Shown: positions 1-8,144, counted from the first letter of the stretch. The stretch is DNA of 43,900 nucleotides from an uncultured Alphaproteobacteria bacterium (GCA_913048595.1 CAJWVJ010000004.1:1-43900), one strand, 5' to 3'. Program-made: numbers and translations. Notes: generated by a model from the sequence alone, not told the origin.

Positions 1-177
1 CCGGCCAAACCTAAGCTACTGATATTGCTCAAGGGTGACTTGAGTTGACGCAGGGCATAGGGACTTCGGCTTCTCGGCCGCACCATTTTTCTTGTATTGA
101 AACGTTAGGCATCGTCGGTAAGGCATTCTAGCCAAATCGATTGCGCCTATCGCTTTCTCCATTTTGGATGCTTCGGA

Positions 178-423
178 TTAATCGTCCAGCCAGGGTTCCA
201 GCATCCGCTCAGCTTTTTTGATTTGTTCGTCTCTATGGTTTTTATCCTTCACGTTGCCGTTTAGGTAATCTTCCAATTGTTGTTTGGCGAAACTCCAACC
301 TTTGCGTTCATTCCTGAGTGTTGTCAGATATTCAAAAGCTCTGTCTCTGTCATTTTGATGACATGCAAATTTCTTATCGACATGTCCAAAAGTGCCAGCC
401 ACAAGGTCCTCTGATGCTTTCAT
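178..423 (-). CDS. Hypothetical protein, 81 aa
   Basis: I do not recognise a family. The product is soluble, charged and probably mostly helical, with many Lys, Asp and Glu residues in its second half (EQIKKAERMLEPWLDD at the end) and no signal peptide or membrane segment. The ORF track starts at a GTG (489), but I prefer the ATG at 423 because a purine-rich GGGAGAG lies just upstream, while the GTG has no clear ribosome site. The surrounding 500 bases are visibly AT-richer (about 47% GC in the first 300 bases) than the rest of the window, so this may be a recently acquired orphan gene. The coding call rests on an open frame only. Confidence 0.45.
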   Translation of the reverse strand: MKASEDLVAGTFGHVDKKFACHQNDRDRAFEYLTTLRNERKGWSFAKQQLEDYLNGNVKDKNHRDEQIKKAERMLEPWLDD

Positions 424-574
424 GGTCCGCTCTCTCCCGTCCGAGTCGAGCAGCACCAATGGCGGGGACATCAACGAGCCAAAATTCACTGTCGTTGATG
501 CTGCGCCGGCGATTATCGGGCGTTAACCCGGTGAATTCAGGGGCTTATGGAGGCCGCCGGCCCGCCGCGCGGGG

Positions 575-988
575 CTAGTCTGTCAGGTCGCGCCGCAGCA
601 CGCCGGAGATGTGCAGGTTCAGCGCCTTTGTCGACAGCACGGTCTCGATACAGAAACACACGATCCCGCCGGTCATCGCCATGATGGTGAGCGCCATGGC
701 CGCCGGCGCCAGCCGGCCAAGCGCGAAATATCCGGCATAGAGCGATGTCAGATTGAAGATGAAGGCGAGCCCGCACAGGAACAGCGCGTATTTGACAAGC
801 GACATGCGGGTCTTCATCATCCGCAGCTCGTCGATCAGCACCGTCCGCCGCCCATCCTCGCCGGCCCCCGGTTCCAGCTTCGAGGTGATCTCGCGCATCA
901 GCCCGGCAAGGCTTGTATAGCGGAAGTTCAAGGCCACGATGGCCAGCGGGATGGCGGGGAACAGGGTGCCGACGGCGGTGAGTGTCAT
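575..988 (-). CDS. DUF2721 family membrane protein
   Basis: A 137-residue inner-membrane protein of the DUF2721 family, whose biochemical role is unknown. The N-terminus (MTLTAVGTLFPAIPLAIVALNFRY) is a family-like first membrane segment, followed by a cytoplasmic stretch containing RRTVLIDELRMMKTR and two more hydrophobic helices near residues 75-120. The ORF track extends to 1102, but the extra codons run through a perfect 12-bp inverted repeat (1022-1060), so that extension is probably non-coding and ATG 988 is the better start. No strong ribosome site is visible at either start. It lies downstream of the DUF gene at 1209-1610 on the same strand, separated by that hairpin. Confidence 0.75.
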   Translation of the reverse strand: MTLTAVGTLFPAIPLAIVALNFRYTSLAGLMREITSKLEPGAGEDGRRTVLIDELRMMKTRMSLVKYALFLCGLAFIFNLTSLYAGYFALGRLAPAAMALTIMAMTGGIVCFCIETVLSTKALNLHISGVLRRDLTD

Positions 989-1021
989 GGGGTGCGAAAA
1001 TCCCGGGCGTCCAGAAATTAA

Positions 1022-1060
1022 GAAGCCCCCAACGAAGCGGAGGAACAGGTTGGGGGCTTC
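1022..1060 (-). terminator. Hairpin terminator upstream of the DUF2721 gene
   Basis: GAAGCCCCCAAC (1022-1033) and GTTGGGGGCTTC (1049-1060) form a perfect 12-bp stem with a 15-base loop. On the minus strand the stem is followed by TTAATTTC, a weak T-rich tail. It sits between the stop of the 1209-1610 gene and the start of DUF2721, so it probably ends the former transcript. Confidence 0.55.
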
Positions 1061-1208
1061 CTTGATTGCCACGTCGTTCTTTGGCGGGGATAGGTAAGAC
1101 ATACTGACTTATCGTGAGGCAGAAAACTGCTAAAAACACACAGCCATGGTGCACATTATGCAGCGGAGGTGAGTGGTGGCGGTGGCTCCCGGAGACGGGC
1201 TGGCGGGC

Positions 1209-1610
1209 CTATTTCCTGCCGAACACGCGCCGGTACCTCGACGCCGAGGAGAAATGCAGCACAATGGCCACCCAGAACAGGAACCCGATCACCAGATATT
1301 CGGTCATCTCCACGCCTGTCTGCAGAAACACCACCATGCCGGTGATGGACAGCATGAACAGGTAGGTCTTCAGGAAATGCGCCGGATAGACCTTTCTGCT
1401 GCCGAAGAGAAGATGCATCACGCCATAGAATATGAAGGTGGCGAAGAGCGCCAGCCGGACGGACTGCCAGCGGTGATAGGGAATGTCATCGCCGGCCGCG
1501 ATCGCGAACGGAAAATAGAGGTGCAGGCCGACAAGCGTGGCCAGGATGGCGTAGGCAGCCCACAGCACAAGTCCCAAAACCAGCAAGAATGACGACCCAA
1601 GTCCATACAT
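1209..1610 (-). CDS. Small four-helix membrane protein, paralogue of the gene at 3701
   Basis: A 133-residue inner-membrane protein of unknown function. It has four hydrophobic segments (about 5-30, 52-70, 82-98, 105-122) and a basic tail (YRRVFGRK). It aligns along its whole length with the product at 3701-4105: both share the patterns YFPF.IA..., IP.HRWQS.RLA.F, YG..HLL.GS..VYP.HFLK and a short basic C-terminus. I chose ATG 1610 because the similarity begins there; the track's 177-residue version adds an N-terminus with no counterpart in the paralogue. The two copies are only 2 kb apart, in opposite orientation, and have diverged a good deal, so this is an old duplication or two related transfers. 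Confidence 0.7.
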   Translation of the reverse strand: MYGLGSSFLLVLGLVLWAAYAILATLVGLHLYFPFAIAAGDDIPYHRWQSVRLALFATFIFYGVMHLLFGSRKVYPAHFLKTYLFMLSITGMVVFLQTGVEMTEYLVIGFLFWVAIVLHFSSASRYRRVFGRK

Positions 1611-1698
1611 GCCGCAAAAGGCTAGCGGCAATCCGCCAGCCCGGCAAACCGGACGCGGCCGGTGTGACATTACGACACATGGGAGTGCAGTCCGGGCC

Positions 1699-1944
1699 AT
1701 GGCCGTACGGTTTGTGGCTGCGGCACAGGCCGATTGGCTCACAGTGAAGGCTTTTGCGACGCGGGTGGCGCGGGCGGCGGCCTATCTCCGCTATGACTGG
1801 ACAGTCAATGACGGCATGCTGATCACCTTCAATGTGATGGATCTGTTTGCGTTTCATGACGGAAGTGACAAGGTAAGGGCGCTGACGCTGATTTATGACA
1901 CGCCCCCCATCCGGCAGACGGCCGGCAACAGATACGAGGACTGA
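1699..1944 (+). pseudogene. C-terminal remnant of an NTF2-like (SnoaL-type) protein
   Basis: The open frame ends in VMDLFAFHDGSDKVRALTLI followed by YDTPPIR, which resembles the last two strands of NTF2/SnoaL-like proteins (pattern VDxFxF...GKI..LxIxYDTxPxR). About 80 residues are present from ATG 1699, whereas such proteins usually have 120-150, and the N-terminal helices expected to carry the start of the pocket are absent. Upstream codons in the same frame (from 1609) read as low-complexity Arg/Pro/Gly sequence and overlap the divergent gene's start. I infer an N-terminally deleted gene. A short intact protein is possible but less likely. Confidence 0.45.
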
Positions 1945-2017
1945 TGACGGCGCGGCCAGCGGCAAAGGGAAGGGGGCAGGGCACGGCACCGTTGACCGGT
2001 GCCGGCAGGAGAGCGGG

Positions 2018-2890
2018 ATGGATAACGCATCGCACCTGATCGAGGATTTTCACCGTGACGGCTATGTCATGATGAAGGACGCCATCACGCCCGAACAGGT
2101 GGCGCGCCTGACCGCCATTCTGGATGACTGGACCGCGGAATCGCGTCGCCATGACGGCCCCTATGGCAGGATGCTGGACGGCCGCCCGCGATTTGATGTT
2201 CAGCCCGATGTCCATTCGGCCGAGACGCCGGCGCTGCGGCGGGTCGCATCGCCGGTGGATATGGATGACGCCTATTGGGCGGTGGCGCGGGACAATGCGG
2301 CGCTCGACCTGACCGCGGCGATCTTCTCGCCGAACATCAAATTCTATGCCTCGAAGGTCAATCTCAAGCTTCCCGGGTCGCATACCGAAGTCAGATATCA
2401 TCAGGATTTCCCGTTCGACCCACACACCAATATGGACATGATGACGGTCCTGATCTTCCTTGACGACGTCACCATGGAAAACGGCCCGCTGCAGCTGGTG
2501 CCGGAAAGCCATAAGGGGCCGCTTCACTCGCTCTGGCAGGACGGGCGGTTCACCGGCGCTGTCTCGAAGGAGATCGAGGATATGGCCTCGCAGCGCGCGG
2601 TGGCCTGCACCGGCAAGGCGGGGGATGCCTGCCTGATGCATTCGGCGGTGCTTCATGGCTCGTCGGCCAATCTCGGAGCTGATCCGCGGCGGCTGTTCAT
2701 CATCACCTATGTCGCCGAGGACGCGCAGCCCTTCGTCCCCAACCCGATTCCGACGATTCATGACGGCACGGTGGTGCGCGGCGAAGCGACGGGGTCTGTT
2801 CGTGCTGTTCCCTTCGAAATGGAATTGCCGGAATATCCGAAGACGGCGTCCTTCTTTGGTCAGCAGGAAGGCCAGGCCCCGCAGGGCTAG
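2018..2890 (+). CDS. Phytanoyl-CoA dioxygenase (PhyH) family protein
   Basis: A 290-residue non-haem Fe(II)/2-oxoglutarate-dependent oxygenase of the PhyH family. The iron facial triad is visible as H128-x-D130 in RYHQDFPFD and distal H213 in VLHGSSANL, with an Arg pair a few residues later (DPRRLFIITY) suited to hold 2-oxoglutarate. The N-terminal FHRDGYVMMKDAITPEQV is the usual family opening. The start is ATG 2018, preceded by GGCAGGAGAG; the track's longer version from 1895 adds Pro/Arg/Gly-rich sequence with no family match. PhyH proteins hydroxylate diverse small molecules and the substrate cannot be read here. The stop overlaps the convergent YczE-like gene by 4 bases. Confidence 0.85.
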   Translation: MDNASHLIEDFHRDGYVMMKDAITPEQVARLTAILDDWTAESRRHDGPYGRMLDGRPRFDVQPDVHSAETPALRRVASPVDMDDAYWAVARDNAALDLTAAIFSPNIKFYASKVNLKLPGSHTEVRYHQDFPFDPHTNMDMMTVLIFLDDVTMENGPLQLVPESHKGPLHSLWQDGRFTGAVSKEIEDMASQRAVACTGKAGDACLMHSAVLHGSSANLGADPRRLFIITYVAEDAQPFVPNPIPTIHDGTVVRGEATGSVRAVPFEMELPEYPKTASFFGQQEGQAPQG

Positions 2891-3546
2891 CGCCTGCGGC
2901 CAAAGCACCATTGCAGGCCGGCCATCGACGCCGCCACGCAGGGACCGATCCCGAAGGCGAACAGCAGGGTTCCGGCCCCGACAGTGCCACCAAGGACCCA
3001 TCCCATGATCACGACACTGATCTCGATTGCACTTCGCACCGCGGCGATCGGAAGGCCGGTCAGCCGCTGCAGCCCGGTCATCAGCCCGTCGCGCGGCCCG
3101 GGTCCCAGATTGGCGATTAGATAGATGCCGCCGCCGATGCCGGTGACGATGACGCCGGCGGCCGCCTCGGCAAGGCGCAACCCATAGGAGTCGAATTGCG
3201 GCATGAAGGGCAGGGCAAGATCCAGAACCACCGAAATGATGATGATGTTCAGGATGGTTCCGATCCCCGGGGTCTGGCGAAGCGGCATCCAGGCCAGAAG
3301 CACAAAGGTGCTGATCACGAAGGTGGCAAGGCCGATGCTCCAGCCGGTGAGGATCGAGACACCCTCTGCCAGCACCGTCCAGGGGCTGACCCCGGTACCC
3401 GAGGCGATCAGCAGCGCCTCGCCAAGGCCGAAGATCACAAGGCCGATGACAAGGATGACAACCGATATGACAGGCGGACGCAGGGTCAGCGGTCGCGGTG
3501 CGCTCCAGAACAGGATGGGAACGGATTTGATTTTCAGGAAACGCAA
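2887..3546 (-). CDS. YczE/YitT-like membrane protein
   Basis: A roughly 219-residue integral membrane protein resembling the YczE/YyaS family, whose function is not established. Five hydrophobic segments are visible. Typical motifs are GLVIFGLGEALLIASGTGVS (first helix), the SPWTVLAEG loop, and the glycine-rich IYLIANLGPGPRDGLMTGL. The only upstream initiator is a TTG at 3546 with no obvious ribosome site, so the first 20 or so residues before the membrane part are uncertain. It is convergent with the PhyH gene and shares 4 bases with it. Confidence 0.75.
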   Translation of the reverse strand: MRFLKIKSVPILFWSAPRPLTLRPPVISVVILVIGLVIFGLGEALLIASGTGVSPWTVLAEGVSILTGWSIGLATFVISTFVLLAWMPLRQTPGIGTILNIIIISVVLDLALPFMPQFDSYGLRLAEAAAGVIVTGIGGGIYLIANLGPGPRDGLMTGLQRLTGLPIAAVRSAIEISVVIMGWVLGGTVGAGTLLFAFGIGPCVAASMAGLQWCFGRRR

Positions 3547-3700
3547 GGTGACGGGTGTCCGGGCAGGGTGGTTATATCGGGGCTGTATGTCACATCATGC
3601 CTTGATCTGCCAGCCTGCTGTCACGTGCCCCGATCACTTTCAGGGGTGGCGAAGCGTCCTGATTCGCCAAAAGGGTTTCGATGACATAGCCTCCCGGTCC

Positions 3701-4105
3701 ATGAATTGGATTCGATTGAGTGCGAATGCCGTTGTTCTGGCGCTGTCGTTGTGGGGAATTTTCGCGGCGGTCACCGTCATGTTCGACATCACGGTCTATT
3801 TCCCGTTCCGGATCGCTGATGATGAAAGCATCCCCGAGCACCGATGGCAGTCGGCGCGACTGGCCATTTTCCTGACCTTTGCCTATTACGGTTTTGTCCA
3901 TCTTCTGAATGGCAGCAAGGAAGTCTATCCAGTCCATTTCCTGAAAGTGTTCCTGTTTTTCCTGACGGTTGTGGGAACCGTGATTTTCATAAAGACGGGC
4001 GTTTCACCGCTTGAATATGCTGTGCCGGTCTTCTTTGCGGGCTGTTTTGTCATCCTGCACATCGCCTCGCGGCCACGGTTCAAGAAATATTTTTCAAGAA
4101 AATAG
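3701..4105 (+). CDS. Small four-helix membrane protein, paralogue of the gene at 1209
   Basis: A 134-residue membrane protein of unknown function, homologous over its full length to the 1209-1610 product: TVYFPFRIADDESIPEHRWQ aligns with LYFPFAIAAGDDIPYHRWQ, and YPVHFLKVFLF with YPAHFLKTYLF. It has four hydrophobic segments and a basic C-terminus (FKKYFSRK). The polar loop between helices 1 and 2 (acidic, then PEHRWQSARLA) is the most conserved part and is the likeliest functional site. The track ORF begins at 3203, but everything before ATG 3701 is antisense to the YczE gene or non-coding. A DMT-transporter stump follows directly after the stop. Confidence 0.7.
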   Translation: MNWIRLSANAVVLALSLWGIFAAVTVMFDITVYFPFRIADDESIPEHRWQSARLAIFLTFAYYGFVHLLNGSKEVYPVHFLKVFLFFLTVVGTVIFIKTGVSPLEYAVPVFFAGCFVILHIASRPRFKKYFSRK

Positions 4106-4118
4106 CAGGCAGCCATCG

Positions 4119-4205
4119 TCGCCGGTGTCGCTGTGCGGGGCTGGGATCATCCTCGCCTGTGGCAGTTACATCGCCATGCGCGAGCATCGCCGGCGTCGCG
4201 AATGA
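4119..4205 (+). pseudogene. C-terminal stump of an EamA/DMT transporter
   Basis: The frame reads LCGAGIILACGSYIAMRE followed by HRRRRE and a stop. This is the usual last membrane helix and basic tail of EamA-family drug/metabolite transporters (pattern GAxIIxAxGxYIxxRExRRR). Nothing upstream in the frame continues the protein: the preceding 100 bases are the end of the DUF gene. About 28 codons survive of a family that normally has about 300 residues. Because the match is short, chance similarity is not excluded. Confidence 0.35.
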
Positions 4206-4236
4206 TCTGATGACGGGGCGCGGACACCGGCCTGCG

Positions 4237-4722
4237 CTAGGCCGCAAGCATCGCGAATCCCGTCCCCAGCGCCACACCGAAAATGGCATGCATCTTCAGC
4301 GCCAGCCCGCAGGCCAGCCGCGGATTTGGTGACAGCCGCGCCATCAGGCCAGTGCCGGTGGCCGGCATGAAGAAAAACCAGGGAACAACAACGCTGACAA
4401 CGCCGAACAGAAGACCGTCAAGGGCCCCGGCGGTGATCCATCCGGCCTGCATCATCGCGGCATAGACCGCCGCATAGCCGATGGCCACCGCATAATGAAG
4501 CGCCCAGCCGGCCGGCAGCTCGCGCGGATGGGCCGGACGCTGCGCCAGCCCGGCCTGGATCATCCCGTGGCCGGTCACAAGCCCGATCAGCCACCGCCCG
4601 ACCATCGCCCAGTTGCTTGGCGGGATGCCGGTCAGGCGCTGAAGGGCCCGATGCCACAGGTCAAACACGATGCAGGCTCCAATGCCCACAAGAATGATGT
4701 CGATGAAAGTCTGGGGCGTCAT
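4237..4722 (-). CDS. DUF2938 family membrane protein
   Basis: A 161-residue membrane protein of the DUF2938 family, function unknown. The N-terminal helix (IDIILVGIGACIVFDLWHRA) is typical of the family, followed by a GRWLIGLVTGHGMIQAGL segment, the loop LPAGWALHYAVAIGYAAVYA, a helix ending VVVPWFFFMPATGTGLMA, and the C-terminal KMHAIFGVALGTGFAML. Conserved His and Gly residues inside the helices are kept. I start it at ATG 4722, where family similarity begins, rather than at the track's 4806. It stands alone, with 130 bases to the preceding remnant and a 224-base divergent spacer to the aminotransferase. Confidence 0.8.
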   Translation of the reverse strand: MTPQTFIDIILVGIGACIVFDLWHRALQRLTGIPPSNWAMVGRWLIGLVTGHGMIQAGLAQRPAHPRELPAGWALHYAVAIGYAAVYAAMMQAGWITAGALDGLLFGVVSVVVPWFFFMPATGTGLMARLSPNPRLACGLALKMHAIFGVALGTGFAMLAA

Positions 4723-4946
4723 GCTGCCGGAGTCCTGCTGTGAAAGGAACAGACGGGTTGCGCATCCATCCGCCGACAGGCTGCCCCCGGTCCGCGATGA
4801 TTTCAAGAGGAACGCCTACGTCGCCCTGAATGGCATGGCCGGGTCGTGTGATGCGCTGACAAACTGTCCCATACCGGCATCTTGTTAACCGGTCGGCTGC
4901 TGCTTACTATTCCTGGATACTGCTTCCCCAGTGAAAGGAACATCCC

Positions 4947-6092
4947 ATGCCCGCACTTCGCGACGACATCGACCCGGACGGTCTGCTCGAATATTCGGTG
5001 GTGTTTTCCGACAGGTCACTGAATTCCATGTCGGCCGCTTTTGGCGATGTGATGCGGGATATTTCGCGGATCATGCGAAACGCCTATGGCGCGGCATCGG
5101 TCGCGGTTGTTCCCGGCGGCGGCACCTACGGAATGGAGGCCATTGCCCGCCAGTTTGCGAATGACGCCGGGGTGATGGTGATTCGCAATGGCTGGTTCAG
5201 CTATCGCTGGAGCCAGATTCTCGATGCCGGCAGGCTTGCCAGCCACACCACCGTTCTTGAGGCCCGCCAGCTTGAGGACAGCGTTGACGCGCCGTTCGCG
5301 CCGCGCCCGCTGGATGAAATCCTGGGTCGGATCCGTGATGAAAAGCCGGATATCGTCTTCTGTCCGCATGTCGAGACATCGGCTGGCATGATGGTGCCGG
5401 ATGACTTCATCAGCGCGGTCGCGGCCTGCGTTCACGAACATGGCGGCATGTTCGTCCTCGACTGCGTCGCCAGCGGCACGGTGTTCGTCAATCTTCAGGA
5501 TACCGGCGTCGATGTGCTGCTGACCGCCCCGCAAAAGGGGTGGAGCGCCTCGCCCTGTGCGGCGCTGGTGATGATGTCGCCGCATGCCCGCGCGCGGCTG
5601 GACGAGACAACCAGCTCGAGCTTTGCCAATGATCTGAAGAAATGGACGCAGATCATGGAAACCTATGAAGGCGGGGCGCATGCCTATCACGCGACCATGC
5701 CGACCGACGCTCTGCGCCATTTCCGCGACGCGCTGCTTGAGGCGGAGGGATTCGGTCTCGAGGCGCTGAAGCAGGCACAGATCAGGCTTGGTGAGCAGGT
5801 GCGTGGCCTGATGGATCGCTACAGCTATAAATCGGTCGCGGCCGACGGCTTCAAGGCGCCGAGCGTTGTCGTCTGTTTCGCGCCAAGCGCCGAGATGAAA
5901 TCCGGCAAGGCCTTTGCCGAGCAGGGGCTGCAGATCGCCGCCGGCGTGCCTCTGGAATGTGGCGAGCGCGCGGATTACGCGTCATTCCGCATCGGGCTCT
6001 TCGGCCTCGACAAGCTGATGGATATCGACCGCACGGTCACCAACCTGGAAGCCGCGCTTGAAAAAATCCGCGGCCAGAATGAGCCGGCCTGA
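4947..6092 (+). CDS. Class V PLP-dependent aminotransferase
   Basis: A 381-residue fold-type I PLP enzyme of the class V group (relatives: alanine/serine-glyoxylate aminotransferase, aminoethylphosphonate transaminase, cysteine desulfurase). The Schiff-base lysine is K197 in LLTAPQKGWS. The PLP aspartate is D172 in FVLDCVASG, and VPGGGTYGMEAIARQF (55-70) is the phosphate-binding turn. HVETSAGMMVPD (141-152) is the class V ETSxG-type substrate loop. The start is ATG 4947 with GTGAAAGGAAC upstream. It lies 244 bases before a TRAP operon. Glyoxylate- or pyruvate-linked transamination is plausible, but the amino donor cannot be read from sequence. Confidence 0.8.
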   Translation: MPALRDDIDPDGLLEYSVVFSDRSLNSMSAAFGDVMRDISRIMRNAYGAASVAVVPGGGTYGMEAIARQFANDAGVMVIRNGWFSYRWSQILDAGRLASHTTVLEARQLEDSVDAPFAPRPLDEILGRIRDEKPDIVFCPHVETSAGMMVPDDFISAVAACVHEHGGMFVLDCVASGTVFVNLQDTGVDVLLTAPQKGWSASPCAALVMMSPHARARLDETTSSSFANDLKKWTQIMETYEGGAHAYHATMPTDALRHFRDALLEAEGFGLEALKQAQIRLGEQVRGLMDRYSYKSVAADGFKAPSVVVCFAPSAEMKSGKAFAEQGLQIAAGVPLECGERADYASFRIGLFGLDKLMDIDRTVTNLEAALEKIRGQNEPA

Positions 6093-6336
6093 CACCTTCA
6101 CCAGCGGTGAGTCGTGATCCGGCCTGCGTCAAATTTGCCATCCGCGGGTCGATTATCCGCTTTGCGATTCGGCTTTAATTGAAATAAAGTTTCGATCCCA
6201 GTTTTTCGGCAAGCAATTCTTCCCGGTTTTGGAAGGGTATTTTTGTAACTTTGCTGTTGAATGTGACGGGGCTCACCGGGGAGACTGGCGAGCAGCGTGC
6301 AGCGGCCGTTGTACGCGTAACATTTAGGAGGACAAA

Positions 6337-7440
6337 ATGAACGACATGACCAACCGTCGTAAATTTCTGAAAGGCGGCGCCATTGCTGGTGCGGCCGCTG
6401 TTGGCACCCTTGCGGCACCTTCGATTGCCAAGGCCGAGCCGACAACCCTGAAGATGCAGGCAGCCTGGGGCGGCGGCATCTTTCTCGAGAACGCGAAGGC
6501 CTATGTCGATCGCGTCCACGCGATGGCAGGCAAGGATCTGAAGATCGACCTGCTGGCCGTCAACTCGGTCGTCAAGACCAGCCAGATGCAGGACGCTGTT
6601 CACCGCGGTGTTCTTGATGCGGCGCACTACGTGCCGGCCTACTGGTACTCGAAGTCGAAAACAGCCTCGCTGTTCGGCACCGGCCCGTGCTTCGGCTGGT
6701 CCTCGCAGGAAGTTCTCGGCTGGTGCCATTACGGCGGCGGCATGGAGCTGTTCAACGAGCTGATGGACGGCCTCGGCCTGAATGTTGTCTCCTTCTTCAA
6801 CAGCCCGATGCCGGCACAGCCGCTTGGCTGGTTCAAGGAGCAGATCAACGACGCATCGCAGATGTCGGGCCTGAAGTACCGGACCGTTGGCCTTGCTGCC
6901 GACGTTCTTCTGGAAATGGGCATGTCTGTCGTGCAGCTTCCGGGTGGTGAAATCCAGCCGGCCATGAAGTCCGGCCTGATCGACGCGGCCGAGTACAACA
7001 ACCCGACCGCCGACCGTGATTTCGGTATGCAGGACGTTTCCAAGGACTACCACCTGGCTTCGTTCCACCAGTCGCAGGAATTCTTCGAGGTGACCTTCAA
7101 CAAGAAGAAGTTCAACGCCCTTCCGGCCGAGCACCAGGCGATCCTTCGCCACGCCTCGGAGGCCGAGAGCTCCAACTTCTACTGGCACAACACCTCGCAG
7201 TACGCCGTCGACCTGGTGAAGCTGCAGGAAGAGAGCGGCGTGCGCGTGCACCGCACACCTGACTCGGTGATGAAAGAGCAGCTCAAGGCATGGGATATCG
7301 TCATCGATCGTATCTCCGCTGAGGATCCGTTCTTCGCTAAGGTCGTGGCGTCGCAAAAAGCCTATGCCAAGGACGTGATGAACTACCTGAACCTGAACCA
7401 GCCTGACTATAAGCTGGCTTACAAGCACTACTTCGGGTAA
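6337..7440 (+). CDS. TRAP transporter substrate-binding protein (DctP/TakP-like)
   Basis: A 367-residue periplasmic solute-binding protein of a TRAP transporter, in the FcbT1/TakP group (mannitol/chloroaromatic/2-oxo acid type). It has a Tat-type leader, NRRKFLKGGAIAGAAAVG, ending near AKA-EP, so it is probably exported folded. Mature landmarks are TLKMQAAWGGG at the start, LKYRTVGLAADVLLEMG with the conserved carboxylate-binding Arg, and SGLIDAAEYNNPTADRDFG around the second ligand loop. A strong AGGAGG ribosome site sits 5 bases before ATG 6337, and codon choice looks strongly biased (AAC, GAC, AAG, CTG), fitting high expression. The ligand is probably an organic acid; the exact compound is unknown. 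Confidence 0.88.
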   Translation: MNDMTNRRKFLKGGAIAGAAAVGTLAAPSIAKAEPTTLKMQAAWGGGIFLENAKAYVDRVHAMAGKDLKIDLLAVNSVVKTSQMQDAVHRGVLDAAHYVPAYWYSKSKTASLFGTGPCFGWSSQEVLGWCHYGGGMELFNELMDGLGLNVVSFFNSPMPAQPLGWFKEQINDASQMSGLKYRTVGLAADVLLEMGMSVVQLPGGEIQPAMKSGLIDAAEYNNPTADRDFGMQDVSKDYHLASFHQSQEFFEVTFNKKKFNALPAEHQAILRHASEAESSNFYWHNTSQYAVDLVKLQEESGVRVHRTPDSVMKEQLKAWDIVIDRISAEDPFFAKVVASQKAYAKDVMNYLNLNQPDYKLAYKHYFG

Positions 7441-7462
7441 GTCATACCGACTGATCTTGATG

Positions 7463-7493
7463 CTGGAGGCGCGCCCGCGCCTCCAGCCTTTTT
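7463..7493 (+). terminator. Intercistronic terminator/attenuator in the TRAP operon
   Basis: CTGGAGGCGC and its complement GCGCCTCCAG form a 10-bp stem around a GCCC loop, followed by CCTTTTT. It lies between the binding-protein gene and the membrane-subunit genes. A leaky terminator here would give more binding protein than membrane subunits; this role is inferred from position. Confidence 0.75.
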
Positions 7494-7511
7494 ACCGACT
7501 CAGAGGCACGC

Positions 7512-8081
7512 ATGGTAACGCAGCTGGTATATGCCATCGAAAATATGAGTGTGTGGGTGGGACGCGCCTTCGGATGGTGCATCCTGATCCTGACACTGTC
7601 CGTATCCTATGAAGTTTTCATGCGCTATGTGCTGAACGCGCCGACGGTCTGGGCCTTCGACATGATGATCCAGATGTATGGCGCCCTGTTTCTGATGGCG
7701 GGTCCCTACGCATTGGCGCAGGATGCGCATGTGCGCGGTGATGTGCTGTATCGCCTGTTTCCGGTCAAGTGGCAGGCGCGAATCGATTTCACCCTTTATC
7801 TGCTGTTCTTCTTTCCCGGAATCCTGGCGCTGTTCTGGTTCGGTCTCGAGATCGCCGCCGACAGCTGGCGGTACGAGGAAGTCAGCTGGAATTCGCCTGC
7901 CCGAATCCAGATTTACTTCTTCAAGACGCTGATCCCGGTTGCCGGCTTCCTGCTGATCCTGCAGGGCGCGGCCGAGCTGGTGCGCTGCTGGCGCGCCATG
8001 AAGCATGGTGTCTGGATGGAGCGCGTCGAAGATGTGAAGGAAACCGAAGACGCTCTGATGGAGCAGCAGGCAAGTTCCTGA
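7512..8081 (+). CDS. TRAP transporter small membrane subunit (DctQ family)
   Basis: A 189-residue four-helix DctQ-type subunit that pairs with the large subunit downstream. Family marks are ILTLSVSYEVFMRYVLNAPT in the first helix and hairpin, WAFDMMIQMYGALFLMAGPYAL in the second, AHVRGDVLYRLFP before the third, and LIPVAGFLLILQGAAELVRC in the fourth. The C-terminal tail is acidic and cytoplasmic (VEDVKETEDALMEQQ). It begins 71 bases after the binding protein, across the attenuator hairpin, and ends 63 bases before the large subunit, so all three are probably one operon. Confidence 0.9.
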   Translation: MVTQLVYAIENMSVWVGRAFGWCILILTLSVSYEVFMRYVLNAPTVWAFDMMIQMYGALFLMAGPYALAQDAHVRGDVLYRLFPVKWQARIDFTLYLLFFFPGILALFWFGLEIAADSWRYEEVSWNSPARIQIYFFKTLIPVAGFLLILQGAAELVRCWRAMKHGVWMERVEDVKETEDALMEQQASS

Positions 8082-8144
8082 TGAAGGCGGTCCGCAAGGG
8101 CCGTTGCGTGTGAAATTGAAGTTTGATCTCGAAACGAGTTAAAG

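Noticed and set aside
537-1154. Long minus-strand ORF (205 aa) overlapping the DUF2721 gene.
   Set aside because: Arg/His/Ala-rich translation with no family pattern. The DUF2721 frame explains the stretch.
1829-3001. 390-aa minus-strand ORF opposite the PhyH gene.
   Set aside because: It is a shadow of PhyH, rich in Arg, His and Gly. The plus-strand frame has the iron motifs and a ribosome site.
4740-4942. 12-bp direct repeat GTGAAAGGAACA at 4740 and 4931.
   Set aside because: The second copy is the ribosome site of the aminotransferase. The repeat is short, with no duplicated gene or mobile element between the copies.
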